DNA from: Nemania diffusa
Taxonomy: Eukaryota > Ascomycota > Sordariomycetes > Xylariales > Xylariaceae
NCBI GenBank assembly: GCA_038501195.1
Contig: JBBPUQ010000003.1
Location: 2,124,501 to 2,188,500, forward strand
Reading direction: 5' to 3'
DNA: 64,000 bases
Part shown: positions 13,106 through 26,129 of the stretch, piece by piece
Position numbering within the stretch: the stretch's first letter is position 1
Layout: every line of letters begins with the position of its first letter
Made by a program: the position numbers and the translations under genes
The notes under the pieces: model-generated
What the model was told of the DNA's origin: nothing
Database searches by the model: none
The model's input: only the letters and a program-made list of their open reading frames with translations

Positions 13106-15241
13106 TCAGTCGTCATAAAATCCCGTATCCCAAACCACCAAACGCCCGCTCTTCCGCTCATCGTCGGTGAAAAGGCCATTCCACCCGCTCCATACCTCCC
13201 GGGGCTGGATCCGGTGTCGAGAGCCGGGGCCCGCTGAGTCAAAGTACATGCGCAGCGGAGTCTCTATGCCTTCGAAGCCGACAATGTAGCGGGCCATGTG
13301 CTCTCCCGGCCCATCGCGGGGCCATATGTACTTGGCCAGGAAAGTGACGGGGTCGATGTAGAACTGGCGCGTCTCGTCCTGGTACGCGGCGCGCTCGGGC
13401 GAGTCCGGCGCGGTGTCGAGGGGCGGCTCGCACGTGAGGGCCCGCGCGCTCAGCGCCGGGTAGACGAGGTGAGACCGCCACGGCGTCGCGTGGCAGGGCG
13501 TCAAGAAGAGCGCGAAGAGCTCCTGTGGCGGTTCGATGTCTGGTGAGGCCGTCGCGTTGCGACCGGCACGTCCGAAACTGAGATGGTCGGGATGGATGCG
13601 CTCGAACTCGCCCCGGAGGAACGTCATCACTTGGATCGGCGCCGCGGCGTGGAACCATGACAGATAGCCCCCGATTACGATGTTGACGAGAAGAGCGGCG
13701 GCGAGTAGAGGCTTTCTCTTCCAGCCCAACGCCGGGGGTGGACACGTCGTGGCACCAGAAGCGGAGAGAGTGGTGAAAAATGATGTTATGTACGGCGCTG
13801 CGAGGATATGAAGAGCGGGCAGAAGGGGTTGAATAAAGCGGATCTCCTTATGAGAAACCAGTGACAGTGTGGATATTGTGGTGATCACGATGAAGGTTAG
13901 AGCTTTGAGCGTGTTCGAAGTTGTTACTGGATAGCTAGACTCGGAGTCTAGCGATCTGACAAGGCCTTGCAAGGCAAAGGGTGTAATGGTAGTACAGAGA
14001 AGCGGAATACCTTGGGATAGATAATAATGCCAGTCATTTTGTCCATAAAACTTTGCGAGATCCTTAGTCACATTAAAATGCAGCCATGCGAATGGAGGAA
14101 ATTTCCATTCTTCAAAATACTGGCGGTCACACACTAGCGAGATACCTAGGGCAATAGATCTATAAGAATTAGCTTTGTTCTTAAAGCTCGATAATTTTTA
14201 GACTTACCCGCAGAGGATAACTTCTCTAAATAGAATTATCAGTACCCTTCGATCAAGGGGCGAATTTCCACTAAGAGTAAAGCGTGTGAACGCAAGAGTA
14301 CAAATAGCTATCCATACAAAGATATTTGTAGGCCTCAGAAGTACTGCAAAGGCTGCTAGTAGGAGAGATAACCTTAGGCTGTTAGAAGTATTGTTAGAAA
14401 ATTTCCTGTCTTAATTAATCAGGGCTTTTTACCTATTGACTTGGCTCGGGGTATTGAAGAGATCAGGAGAATCCTGAGGCTCGCGTTTCTTGGCCTCTAT
14501 TCCAAGAATCTCCCATGGCCAGTAGTACAAGGCCATAGCAGTCAATGTGGTTTCGAGGCAATTTGAAAATGTCCGCGTAGCTGTATACCACTGCCACGGG
14601 TTGAGTAGGGCCATCAACAACTGTGAACTATATCAGTCTCATCCAAGCAGTTACCGAGGAGAGCTCAAACTCACAACAGACCAAGCAGCAGCGCTACTTG
14701 GCCCATAGAGCTTCTCAGCAAGCCTCCATGTGTACCAATCGCTCAAGGCAGCAAACCCGGTCTGCAGAACTTTGGGGGCCATCAGAAGCCATTTGGCTTT
14801 GACCGTGGGTACGTTATACGTGGCCCAGAAGCTGTCAACCAGGAAGTACCCTAATGTAAATATCATGGGATGTATTGATGAACGTAGCGCATGGCGCCAC
14901 TCCTGTCTGGTTGTCAGCGAGCTTCTTACAATAACAGAATGTTCCCTGACGTGGTGTTAATTATATGGTCTACGCACCCATGTTAACCAGGCTCCGCTAT
15001 CGTTTCCGTACATCATCTGCCATGCCGGCTCGAGGACCTGGAAGTATTCATCTGGCTGGAAGAAAGTCCGAACACAGAGGGAATTGGCGAAGCGAACGGC
15101 GAATATAACAGAGAGGGCTTCCCGAGCCTGTTCCGTGATGAGAGCAGCTACAGTTCTGTCTCGACTACTATCTTGAGTCTCCGCGGTTCTCTCCTCGGCA
15201 CTGGGGGCCTTCTTCTGGCTGGCGGCTTTCTTAAAACTCAT
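13106..15241 (-). CDS. GPI mannosyltransferase 3 (Gpi10/PIG-B)
   Basis: ER membrane alpha-1,2-mannosyltransferase of family GT22 that adds the third mannose to the GPI anchor precursor, using dolichol-phosphate mannose. Exons (minus): 15241-14978, 14902-14675, 14620-14433, 14378-14208 and 14159-13106, giving 634 aa, normal for fungal Gpi10. The N-terminus is a short charged cytosolic tail. The family loop [10 protein letters not shown] follows with its acidic pair, then many hydrophobic segments. Typical PIG-B stretches follow: [28 protein letters not shown] and, in the C-terminal third, [16 protein letters not shown]. All introns are 48-75 bp GT-AG. The 3' half (13240-13750) is much more GC-rich than the flanks, which produces long open frames on both strands that I read as shadows. 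Divergent from the ornithine aminotransferase gene. Confidence 0.93.
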
Positions 15242-16355
15242 TTCGTGAGCATCTCAAATGCCGCTTAGCTTTTCTTGTTGTGCCTCTGGTAAGTTCCCGC
15301 CACCACAGATCCGATCAATTAGTTATAAGCTACCAAGTCGCAGTTGAGGCTATCTGGCATTCTTGCTTCAGCCCAGCTATTCATCCAGTATCAGGGCAAT
15401 CTACGGATGCATACCCGATTCGGGTTGTTATCTCGAGGTACCTGCTGTACAGTGCCATTAGTGTAGGCATCGAGGTACATGCTAGTAAGTACCCTGGTCA
15501 GGCCCTGCCCTGGTCATGCACCCTTGCAGCCGGACTAGCCGAGTCAGGTTAGTGACCCACACATGCCTAGACGAGTCGACAGCTGGGGACTAGGCCGTCA
15601 GCTGCAAGCGAGCCAAGAGCCTCCCATGTCGTCCTCCGTCATCATCTGCAAGTTGCCGAAGTCGTCTTCCTCACTGCAAATGTGTAACATGTAATTGGTC
15701 TGCCTTTGACAATTGCCTGGTTGTCGCCAAGGCTACATCTGTATCTTTATCTTTTGAGTGGCACTCCTAGTCCCGCTACCGGCTCGTGTGACCGCCACTA
15801 CGAGGAGTGAGATCTTTCTTGCTTGCCGTCTCAATGTACACACTACTGCTGAGCAGTATACTTCGCGTCTGGCAAACCCCCAAGCTAAAGCGCATTGCTC
15901 CCTTTCCTATAACATAACGATATGACGACGAGAATAGGGATAGAAGCCAACTATAATGGACCACCGCTTTGCTTCGGTTTCAAGTGGAAACACTACACGC
16001 CCATGTGACCGCTTTCGTCTGTAGTCAGGTCATCGGCGCCGTATCGCGGCTGGATGAGCCGCATCGACTTGCACTTAGGGGTATAGTGGCCTGTACCAGC
16101 CAGGATGTCGCCTCTGACATTACGTACGATTCAGTACTTGGAACCGGCCCCGCCTTTTCCTCCGTCTTGTTTCCTCTGATTATTTTTGTTCTATTACAAT
16201 TTTTCTTCCCGAACTCTATTTGCTTGCTTGGTCCTGTGGTCCGATCATCGTTCCGCTCAAGTAGTTATAGACCCCGTCTTCCTCTGCTCTGCTGCCACGT
16301 CCATTTTGGTTCTGCATCGACTTACCACACAACCTCAAGATAAACCTCTGACAAC
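15242..16355. other. divergent promoter region gpi10 / ornithine aminotransferase
   Basis: A 1.1 kb spacer between divergent genes. The 200 bases before 16356 are rich in pyrimidines (T/C tracts near 16160-16230), as is common in leaders of well-expressed fungal genes. No gene and no clear repeat is seen. Confidence 0.55.
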
Positions 16356-17824
16356 ATGGCCCCCCACGCTGAAGGACCAATTGCCCCCTCTGCCAACGGT
16401 TTGAACGGATCGGTTGGCTCGTCCAAATACCACGCCGCCTCAACAAAGAGCGCAATTGCTGCCGAGCACAAGTTTGCTGCCCACAACTACCACCCACTTC
16501 CCGTTGTTTTCTCTCGCGCGCAAGGCATCGATGTCTGGGATCCTGAAGGCAAACACTACCTCGACTTTCTGTCTGCCTACAGTGCTGTCAACCAGGGCCA
16601 TTGCCACCCGGAGCTTGTCAAGGCTCTAACCGAACAGGCTGGCCGTTTGACCCTGAGTTCGAGAGCCTTCCACAACGATGTGTTCCCTAAATGGGCCGAG
16701 AAGGTCCAGCAGATGTTCGGTTATGACATGGTTCTGCCTATGAACACGGGAGCAGAGGCTGTAGAGACAGCGATCAAGATTGCCAGGAAGTGGGCATACA
16801 AGGTCAAGGGCGTACCCGAAGGCAAGGCATTGGTCTTTGGTGCCGAAGAGAACTTCCATGGCCGGACGGTAAGTAAACCGGGAGAGTTCATTGTTGCGAA
16901 GCTAACGTATAAGTAGATGATAGCCGTCACTCTTTCTACTGACCCAGAGTCCAAGGACAACTATGGGCCATATATACCAAATATCGGCGCCACATCTCCC
17001 TCCACTGGAAAGCCCATCCGGTACAACAACGTTGCTGATTTGGAGGAGGTGCTTGAGGCTCATGGTAAGGAGACGGCGGCTTTTATCGTCGAGCCAATCC
17101 AGGGAGAAGCCGGTGTTGTGGTTCCTGATGAGGACTACTTGAAGAAGGTCCAGGATCTCTGCAGGAAGCATAACGTTCTGTTGATATGTGATGAGATCCA
17201 GACTGGCATTGGTAGAACGGGACGGATGCTCTGCTCGGAGTGGGCTGGGATCAAGCCAGACATGGTGACGCTTGGCAAGGCCATCTCTGGTGGCATGTAC
17301 CCAGTTAGCTGTGTTCTCAGCAGTAAAGAGATCATGCTAGTTGTTGAGCCTGGCACACACGGCTCCACCTATGGTGGAAACCCTCTTGGATGTGCTGTCT
17401 CTATCCGTGCCCTTGAGCTGATGGAAGAAGAACAGCTTACTCAAAAGGCTGAGAGGCTAGGAAACGTATTTCGAGAGAGTCTGGCTTCCTTGAAGTCGCC
17501 CGTCATCAAGACGATACGCGGTAAGGGATTGCTGAATGCCGTCGTGGTAGATGAATCACAGACAAACGGGCATTCAGCCTGGGATCTCTGCCTTCTTCTC
17601 AAGGAAAAAGGTCTCTTGGTAAGTCTCCGGCGTAATAGTCACATGATATGTGACTCGTGGGTAGTTGGCTGGTTGTGCTAATGCTTACTTTAACATAGGC
17701 GAAACCGACACATGGAGATATCATCCGATTTGCGCCCCCATTGGTCATAACCGACGCACAGATGCAGGCAGCCATTGGCATAATCGGAGAGGCATTGAAG
17801 GAGCTGCCTACGCTGAAGAATTAA
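16356..17824 (+). CDS. ornithine aminotransferase
   Basis: PLP-dependent class-III aminotransferase converting ornithine and 2-oxoglutarate to glutamate-5-semialdehyde and glutamate; it is the second step of arginine catabolism and is cytosolic in fungi. Exons are 16356-16868, 16917-17618 and 17699-17824, giving 446 aa, the normal length. Diagnostic stretches are the substrate-side [11 protein letters not shown], the cofactor-binding [10 protein letters not shown], the [14 protein letters not shown] block with its Asp, and the lysine in TLGKAISGG (Lys292) that forms the Schiff base. [12 protein letters not shown] follows. The start sits in a good context (acaacATGgcc). There is no mitochondrial-looking presequence, only a small polar and Ala-rich N-terminus, which fits a cytosolic enzyme. 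No canonical upstream arginine-responsive peptide is evident. Confidence 0.96.
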
Positions 17825-20800
17825 CACACGTATAAGACAGCGCACCACTTCATTACCACACTTTTGCACTAAGACTGTGCAGCTTTAGCGGCATTTCTGG
17901 CGCATAGCAGATATCTGTATTGGCTAGGCGCGCCGCTGTACGGGTGAAAATGCAAGTGTGCGAGACCCAGCTCCAGTCCTCGGGTCGAGATAGAGGGTAG
18001 TACTCCTGCTATGTAACTTAGCAGCGTGTTGCCTTATGAGGGAGTAGAGGAGGCAACTTCCTGCACCCTATAGCGGAGTTTTAAAGGGATCATTGGCGTT
18101 CATCTGGTTGACGTCTTGGGAAAATCAAGGTATAGTGTGGGGATGGGCTGCCTGCTTAGTGTAGCATGCAAAATGCAAAACGCAAAATGCACTTTTGGGT
18201 ACCGATGCCATCGGTACTAGGTCTTATTTCGATATGACTACGATTATGATACCTCCAGAAATAAAAAATTCACATACCGTCCCAGCCAAGCAACATGATA
18301 CCTGTGGATGTGCATCCGCGGATCCAAAACGGTTCTAGGCCCATACGTTAGCTCTGTCTTGGAACTGTCGTGGCCAGCAAACCCCATTGGGCCTCGGATA
18401 GGCGCATCCCTGTGTATCTGTGATGTGCATAAATAGAATGTAACTAGAAGCTGTCTCGCACCATGGCGCGTTATGCTCTTGCATGATCGAGCCACATGCT
18501 CTAGGTAAAGACGTCCCTATACTTAGTGGTTCTGCGTTGTATCGTGGGAAAGTTGTAGGTAACTCAAATCAGAGAGTTGGTAGCTGTATTAGCATTGGTC
18601 TACAGAAGCCGACATAGCCGTCAGCCTGTCATGCAATCTACTGTTGTCAAAGCTTGTGTAAAAACTCCAACGGAGGATAAACTCAGGGCGCATTAATCCC
18701 CTCGGCTTATGTATCCAGTATATAGAGTCAATTGAGATATTCCCCTGACTAAAGACTCAGCTACCAGGTCTTTCCTGGCATGTTCCTTCATGGGCTTTGA
18801 TCTGCTGTGTCGAGACAGCGTTCTTTAAGTAAGATAAGATGCATGATTGCGCACTGCATATCTAGTACCCCCGGATGACCAAAAGCATCAGTTCAACCGT
18901 GGCAGCTCGCTCGCTACCCGCGGCGAATAAGAGGGACAGAGGTATGGGCCAACGTGGTAGGGCAGCCTGTTGCGGAGGATTCCTTTTGCCTATCGATGGA
19001 CCATCAGGGCTGCCTTGTCTCAAGCTGTCGAATAGAAGCTTGCCTCTTGGTCCTCGCTCCCACCCATCACCGGCTAAGCCCGCCTTAGTTCATTCTTGTT
19101 CTTCTCTCGCATTGGAGGAGCCCATTGATAGGCAGACAGATCTATCTAGCGAAAAAAAAAGGCAATTGGCATATCTAGCAGCCCGAGTACCGGTGACTCT
19201 TGATATCTCGGCCCAGGTTGAGGGTCAACTGATCTCGACGGGAGATAAGAGACGAAGGGGACAACCCCAGTTCCCCAACCTGCTACATACAGATGTACAT
19301 ATTGTTTGTTCCCCGTTGCATGATGAGCTGTCTACAGTACACAAGTAGATAGATAGATAGGCATTAGGGGTCCTGGCAGGTTGTTTTAGCGTCACGTACT
19401 ACTGCAACCTTCCCCATTACTGCTGCATAAATATATTCCTCGAGTGCGAGGGAACAAGAGCTCTCACGAACTACCTTTGTGTATGTAACTAGGTAACCAC
19501 CTACTAAGTATTAGTCCACTCACGTCATCGGCCTATTCCGACGACGAGGCAGCCTCATGACTACCTACTGCTAGGTAGGCGTTTGCCACCTCCCCTGCCT
19601 GCAAACCATAGCATAACTAATCCTCATTATTCTTTTGTTATTCTTAGGCTTTTATCGGGATGTTGACGATTAGAGATCTAGTCTATGCGTAGGCATAGAA
19701 CCAAGGTTGAGAGTAGGGACTAGTGGAGTGCACATGATTTAACATTCACTTATGGGGTAATAAGGCGTTTAACAAGCGGTTAGACTCTAGAGTAAGTGCT
19801 GCGTAAAGAAGAAGGGTGGATCATCCAGTCATATACCCTTGTCTAGTTAGTCGCATACCTACTATGGAGTCAATTCAGGTAATAAAAAAGTTCACAATGA
19901 GCATAATCGGAAACGTGGGTGGAAACTTGACCCATTGTTTGTTTCCGGACGAAGAGAGGCTCACCCGAGATTGTTTTAGGATAGACAGATAGACACGGGA
20001 GAAGGCAAAGAAGAAAAAGATGCTAGATTCTAGTGTATGATGAAATCTACATATACCTGTAACCTGCGCATATGACCTCGTAGCCATATGTAGATGACTA
20101 ATATAATTAAAGGCTGACTGGTAGTCACATGTATACACGTAGGTATTCAGAATAGTTTAATATGCCCTTAAGTCGGTGCTCTGAGAAATATCTAATCTGT
20201 AGGCATTCGTTTTATCTAGCATAAATGAGTCGACACTAAGGTGATGTAGGTAAAATGCAGTGAGTGAGTGGTTACTCCGCATCAGGTAGTTCGACTCGAC
20301 TATTGCCTGTTACGGTAGGCCACGAGGCATCTTGCATTCCCAACACTTGACAAAGGGGTGCGATCAGCGATCAGTGATCAGCCTATGCGTAGTTATGGAG
20401 AAGAATCCTAGAGCTCTACTAGAGTAAACAGTGTGCATGCTGAGTGTTGGGTGAGGCAATCATCAGTGACAATTAACTTGCATATATTATATATATACAC
20501 TGGTAAAAGTTAACACTACCGATGGTCGTAGTTCATAGTTTGGCTACACAGTATTCTGTAGGTACATACCTGTGAATTTAAGAGGCACCGGATGTGCTGT
20601 ATGTACTGTGTGTATAAACATGTACTGTAGGATGTCAGTAGTACTCTGTATAATGCATGTATGTACTGCAGCCTCAGGAACCTGGGTCCCTAGGTTTACT
20701 GTTTATCTATTGACGCGTATTTCTGGTAAAGTATTCTTTGCATAATAAATCGCCTCCTTGCCTCATCCCTTTCTCAAGGCTTATTAGTACTTATAGCATT

Positions 20801-22962
20801 ACACTAGGTATACTTTGGATGTCATCACCGTCCGTCTATTACTAGCCGTACCTATTGTCGCAATCACAGTGCAGGCTGACGAGAGAGACAAGTGTGGTTT
20901 CCATTCGCATGGAAATCCATGTGTCGCGCGAAAGAATGGGGCCGAACCCAGCGGCATCGGCTTCTTGGCCATTTGGACTGGTGCTAGTCTAGAAATATCT
21001 TAGCGGATGTGTCTAGCGTCTTATCAGCCGTTATCATGCTGAAGAAGAAGTCACGAGTTACGGATAGACAAGTCCTTAATCTTCATCCATTGTCCACGTT
21101 TTGCTCTGCTGGCCGTATGCTGTCGGTCAACAAGCGCTCGTATTAATCTTTTATCCAATGATCATCTCGACCCTCCTTAATTAACCACATCTGCATTGCG
21201 CCTTTGGGGACAATCATTGTGTTAGGGCCCGGTACAAGTACAATATATGTAGTCCGCTGCCCAGATCTCGTGATACCAATACATATTTCCTCATAGACCT
21301 AGCTTGGTGTGGATTTATTTGTTGCCTTCGTCATCCTCGCCTCCCTGTTTACGCATACTTCTACCTTTTTCACTACGCATATTCTGTACACTTTACGTAG
21401 CTTTCTTTATCCTATTCTTTACCCTCTGGTAGCATATCGCTCCCTTTTTCCCTTCTCTTCCCCGGGCATAGTTATCGGCTACCATTGGAACGCTCCCTAC
21501 GTCTAACGCTGGCAAGCGGCCTCTCCACCTATTAAGGTACGCCTACATTGCACTGTGCGGACTCCTCTGATCCCGCAAGTGGTTACATAGTGTTCCATAC
21601 CTATGTAAACTCTGCCTACGCAGTACACTACCTACTGTAGGTACGCAGCACACTGCACTAGGTGGTTAGATGGGCACAGACAGTTCCAGCTATATCCCCT
21701 GCTAGGACAAGACTCAACCAGGCCGAGTCATTCGCTTGATCATCGGCCAACCAACTCACACCACACCCTCCCCTTCACGCGCTCTACCTCCTAAGTAGGT
21801 ACCTACAATACCTACCAGCAAGGCGAAGCAAGGCCACCCTCTTCGAAGCCTAAATAAATATACCTACTATTGTAGATATGGTAGGTACCTTTGCGTCTAG
21901 CCAGATACATAGGTCCTCTCATTCTTGCAGTTTTCGGCTCTTAATTTAGGTAGCTGCCTGCAGCTTGCCAGCGAAGCTCAGCTTATTCGAATTAGTATTC
22001 TTCCGGCTGTCTCTCCCTGGGCGAACGAGATCAACTACATACCCCTTGATCCATAGATACAGATACATCACGTACTTACCTTTGCAGATATCTATCTACA
22101 AGTACCTACATAGATAGCACGACAAGTCATAACGGTATCACCCCTGTCAATCCTGCGCAGTGCCTAGGCGCTAGTGCACATCCCCATAGGTTCCAGCGTG
22201 CAAGTGCTGCACCGTAGGCACTGCCGCCTACCTATCGCCTCGACTACCTCCTACCTAGGTACCACCTGTACCCACACCCATCTGGCCTGCTTGATATCTA
22301 GTCCGAGATAGGTATCCAGCACTCATTCAGCAACGCATCCGACCTGTATCTGCATACCCTACCTTACCTGAGGTACCCATAGCCTATAGGTATGTACATA
22401 TGTATCAAACGTCGTACTATCTATAATAATTCCAACTACCTAACCGCACCACTACTATCCGAGACACTACGACGATGAATACCTACCATCTGCGATGGAC
22501 GATTATGGCTAACTTATCAACCCTGTAGTCGTCGTCCGGTTTCCTGGTGCTTCGCGTTGCTCAGAGTGACACAAGCACCTCCAGATTGCTCCCCGCTTGA
22601 CAAGGTTCCAGTCCTCGATTGTGTCCCAGGTCCACCCCCGACCTATCGGATATCTGCCCCTACATCATTCCCACTTAGACGTCCAGTTCCGTCCATCCAA
22701 CTCGAGACGCGCGCTCACCTCAGCTTTCGAGCTTTCTTTTCTCCTGATTAAACTTCGTCTTCTTCTACCAGGCGTATTTCGTTAGGCCTCTTCTCCTACC
22801 TACCCCCCATCCATTACCAACACTGGTCCAGCCTCAACGCCGGCCACCTTCTACGCATGTATATGAAAACGGTCACGCGAGGATCAGCTCCATTCCCCGT
22901 TCCTTTATAGGCCCTTGCCCGGCAACAAGCTTCCTGTCATCGCCAACCCAACACAGGAAGTC
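17825..22962. other. 5.1 kb gene-free spacer upstream of atg1
   Basis: No frame here looks like a conserved protein. The spacer shows repeated TAGGTA/TACCTA words (near 19490-19580, 21610-21660, 21785-21890 and 22240-22400), an (AT)n patch at 20482-20500, GATA repeats near 19347-19362 and TGTACTGTA-type repeats near 20530-20660. The last several hundred bases are rich in pyrimidines and probably contain the atg1 promoter and leader. A 157-codon open frame at 18875-19348 has no domain character and I regard it as chance. Confidence 0.6.
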
Positions 22963-25900
22963 ATGGCCGAAGGACGAGTTTCTTCGCGTCGCGCTAAAAC
23001 TGGTGATGATGACGTTGGCCAGTTTCTCATCGGCTCCGAGATAGGAAAAGGCAGCTTTGCGCAGGTCTATATGGGCAAGCACAAGGTTCGCGCCCCTTAG
23101 CTCTCTCCCACCGGCCTATCTTCAGGTCTTTCGTCTACTCAACGCCTCTTGTCCCCTATTGTATGTTGGTTTGATAATAGCAGACTAGCTTCCCTTGAAC
23201 AACGTTCCCGAACGAGTACTTGTTCCCGAGCACGAAATCTTTTTCTTTTCAGGATAGAGAAATCAACTAACGTTCATCTTTAGGTATCCGGTGAAGCGGT
23301 CGCCATCAAATCCGTCGAACTCGCCCGGTTGAACAAGAAATTAAAGGAAAACCTGTATAGCGAGATCAAGATCCTCAAGAAGCTTCGACATCCACACATC
23401 GTTGCCCTCCATGACTGCGTCGAGTCATCAACCCACATCAATCTTATCATGGAATACTGCGAGCTTGGAGACCTATCATTATTTATCAAGAAGAGGGATA
23501 AGCTTATAACACATCCTGCTACGTGCGACCTGGCCCGGAAATATCCCAGTGTACCTGGAGCGGGTTTGAACGAAGTTGTGATTCGACATTTTTTAAAACA
23601 ACTTGCTAGTGCTCTACAGTTCTTACGGGAAGGCAACTTTGTCCATCGAGATATAAAACCCCAGAATCTTCTATTACTCCCATCCGTCGCATACCGGGAG
23701 TCCAACAGGCAGAGCCGACCAATCCTCGGTGCTAGCCAAGATTCGTTAATACCTGCTGTCGGTTTACAGTCCCTCCCGATGCTGAAGCTGGCAGACTTTG
23801 GGTTCGCTCGGGTTCTGCCATCCACTTCGCTTGCAGAAACACTCTGCGGATCTCCTCTGTACATGGCACCTGAGATACTCCGTTATGAGCGGTACGATGC
23901 TAAGGCTGATCTCTGGTCCGTTGGAACTGTTGCCTTTGAAATGATAAGCGGCAAACCCCCGTTCCGAGCTAGCAATCATGTTGAACTGCTACGAAAGATC
24001 GAAGGCAATAATGATAACATCAAGATTCCCAAGGAAGTTCAAGTTACATCGGACCTCAAGGCGTTGATCCGTGCTCTACTGAAGCGTAACCCCGTCGAAA
24101 GGATGAGTTTTGAAAACTTCTTCAGTCATGATGTTATTGCAGACCCCATCCCAGGCTTGGTTGAGGATGACCTTCCAAGGTCACAACGATTATCTTCTAA
24201 AGATTCACGGGCTCTTTCAAGAACAGACGAGCCTCATCCGCATGGGCGACGTCTATCGACGCATCATCGTTACCGAACTGATACGGACATTGTACGTCAA
24301 GAAATAGACCAATCTTCACCAAGGGAAAAACCGTCGAAATCCTCCCCCTTAGCAACTACGCCAGAGCGTGAGAATCTTGGACTAGCAAAGGGAGCAGCAC
24401 GGATGGGGCATTTACAAAATGATATTGCGTCCGGCCTTGGTATTCAACGTCCTCAACCCGGTTCATCAACGTCAACGTCTGCCAAACCAACCCTCGCGGG
24501 AGAGCAGCGGAATCGAGGCTACTCTAATACTTCCATTAACAGATTTTCACGTGATGATAAGTCGCCCCCTTCTTCATATGTTGACAATGGTACGGGCAAG
24601 GGAAAGGAGAAATATTACCCATCAACAGTAGATGAGCGAGAAAAGGCCGCTCATGATATAGCTTTTGAGAGAGACTACGTCGTCGTAGAAAAGAAACACG
24701 TGGAGGTTAACGCATTTGCGGATGAGCTGGCCGCCAAAGGTACACAAACACATGCTATGTCTCACCGACCAGGACAAGGGGTTCGATCTGCCACACAACA
24801 GGGCGATCCAAGATCGATTACCGGGGCCGTCCCACCTCAGCCCTCTAATGCTTTACAAATAGCACAAGGAAGACAACGGCCAGACGGTCACCATCGAGGC
24901 TCCTATGAAAAGAGCGCGTCAGGAAGCCCTGGCTCAACTACGTCAGTCATTTCCAAAGCTATCCAAGATGCCAGCTTGAGGCTCTTTGGTTTCAGATACC
25001 CCTCCCATATGCTTGGCAAGGGTGCGTCCCCTCCACATATGTATAACCCTTTCCCAACGTACCCTACACCGAATACACCCATGGGCCTGATCACCGACGG
25101 GCGACAAGGAGGCCCCATTGATGAGGATCTGCGTGTTGCTCAGTGCATTGAAGATTTCGCCACACGTAGTGATGTTGTTTGGGGGTTTGCAGAGGTCAAA
25201 TATAAACAGCTCTTGCCGGTCGCTCCATCAACAGAAGAGGGCCTTGGTGGGATACTAGTCGAAAAGATGGGTTCCGACGACGATGAAGGTCTTACTGTTG
25301 AGGCTATTGTCGTCCTCTCAGAAGAAGCACTTGTGTTATACGTCAAGGCGCTTTCTCTGCTCGCCAAATCAATGGATATTGCGAGTATTTGGTGGGCACG
25401 CAAAGCCAAGGGTGAATCGACTATCACCCAACAACATGTCATTAGTCGCGACGCTATTAGCGCCCAAAACCTTGTAACCAGGGTGAATTCGGCCGTTCAA
25501 TGGGTTCGCAGACGCTTCAATGAGACGTTGGAAAAGGCAGAAATTGTCAGGCTCAAATTGACCGAGGCTCAGAAGCAACTCCCTGAGGATCACTTGAGCC
25601 ATCCAAGCAACAATCTAGTCGAAGGTGTCGTGTCTGGGACTCCGAGCGTTGAAGGTATTGTATTGACACCTGGCCTTAGCGCCGAGAAATTAATGTATGA
25701 TCGAGCCATCGATATGAGCCGGACAGCCGCGATTAACGAGATCGCAAATGAAGATCTGGAAGGCTGCAAACTCTCTTACATTACGGCCATTCGGATGCTT
25801 GAGGCGGTGCTGGATAATGACGAGGATATTTCAAGAAAAAGACAACTATCGGGCTCTCCAAACCCGGAGCGTGACGTTCCAGGAGCAGCATCAGAAATCA

Positions 25901-26129
25901 ATCCTGATGATCAGCAAGCGGTTCATAAGAGTAAGTGACATCCTGATACAGTGATACCTAAAATTCCTAACGAGATTTAATAGTGATCCACATGATTACT
26001 GCGAGACTCGCTACACTTCAAAAGAAAATGCAGATGATCGCGAATGCCTCAAAAGCTCAACCACATAGTCTCCCACGCAAGCGCAGTGGTGAATCCACAC
26101 CACGGAGCGTTACTCCTCATCCCTCGTGA
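22963..26129 (+). CDS. autophagy-initiating Ser/Thr kinase Atg1 (ULK1 family)
   Basis: Kinase of the Atg1-Atg13-Atg17 complex that starts autophagosome formation at the pre-autophagosomal structure. Exons are 22963-23085, 23284-25930 and 25984-26129, giving 971 aa. The kinase domain occupies the N-terminal third: glycine loop [13 protein letters not shown] Lys50, HRD with Asp164, DFG at 212-214 and activation-loop Thr227 in [13 protein letters not shown]. The LLLLPS insert between HRD and DFG is typical of fungal Atg1. A long disordered Ser-rich middle carries YVVV (506-509), matching the Atg8-interacting motif of yeast Atg1, next to the conserved EVNAFADEL stretch. The C-terminal part, roughly 600-930, is the helical EAT/MIT region that binds Atg13. 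ATG 22963 is the first in-frame ATG after an upstream stop at 22864. The first intron (198 bp) has an unusual GTTCGC donor; phase and family alignment support it. Confidence 0.95.

Noticed and set aside
13239..13745. 168-codon minus-strand open frame within gpi10
   Set aside because: Out-of-frame shadow of the GC-rich 3' exon of gpi10.
18875..19348. 157-codon plus-strand open frame in the 5 kb spacer
   Set aside because: Low-complexity mixture with no hydrophobic or domain pattern and isolated from other exons.
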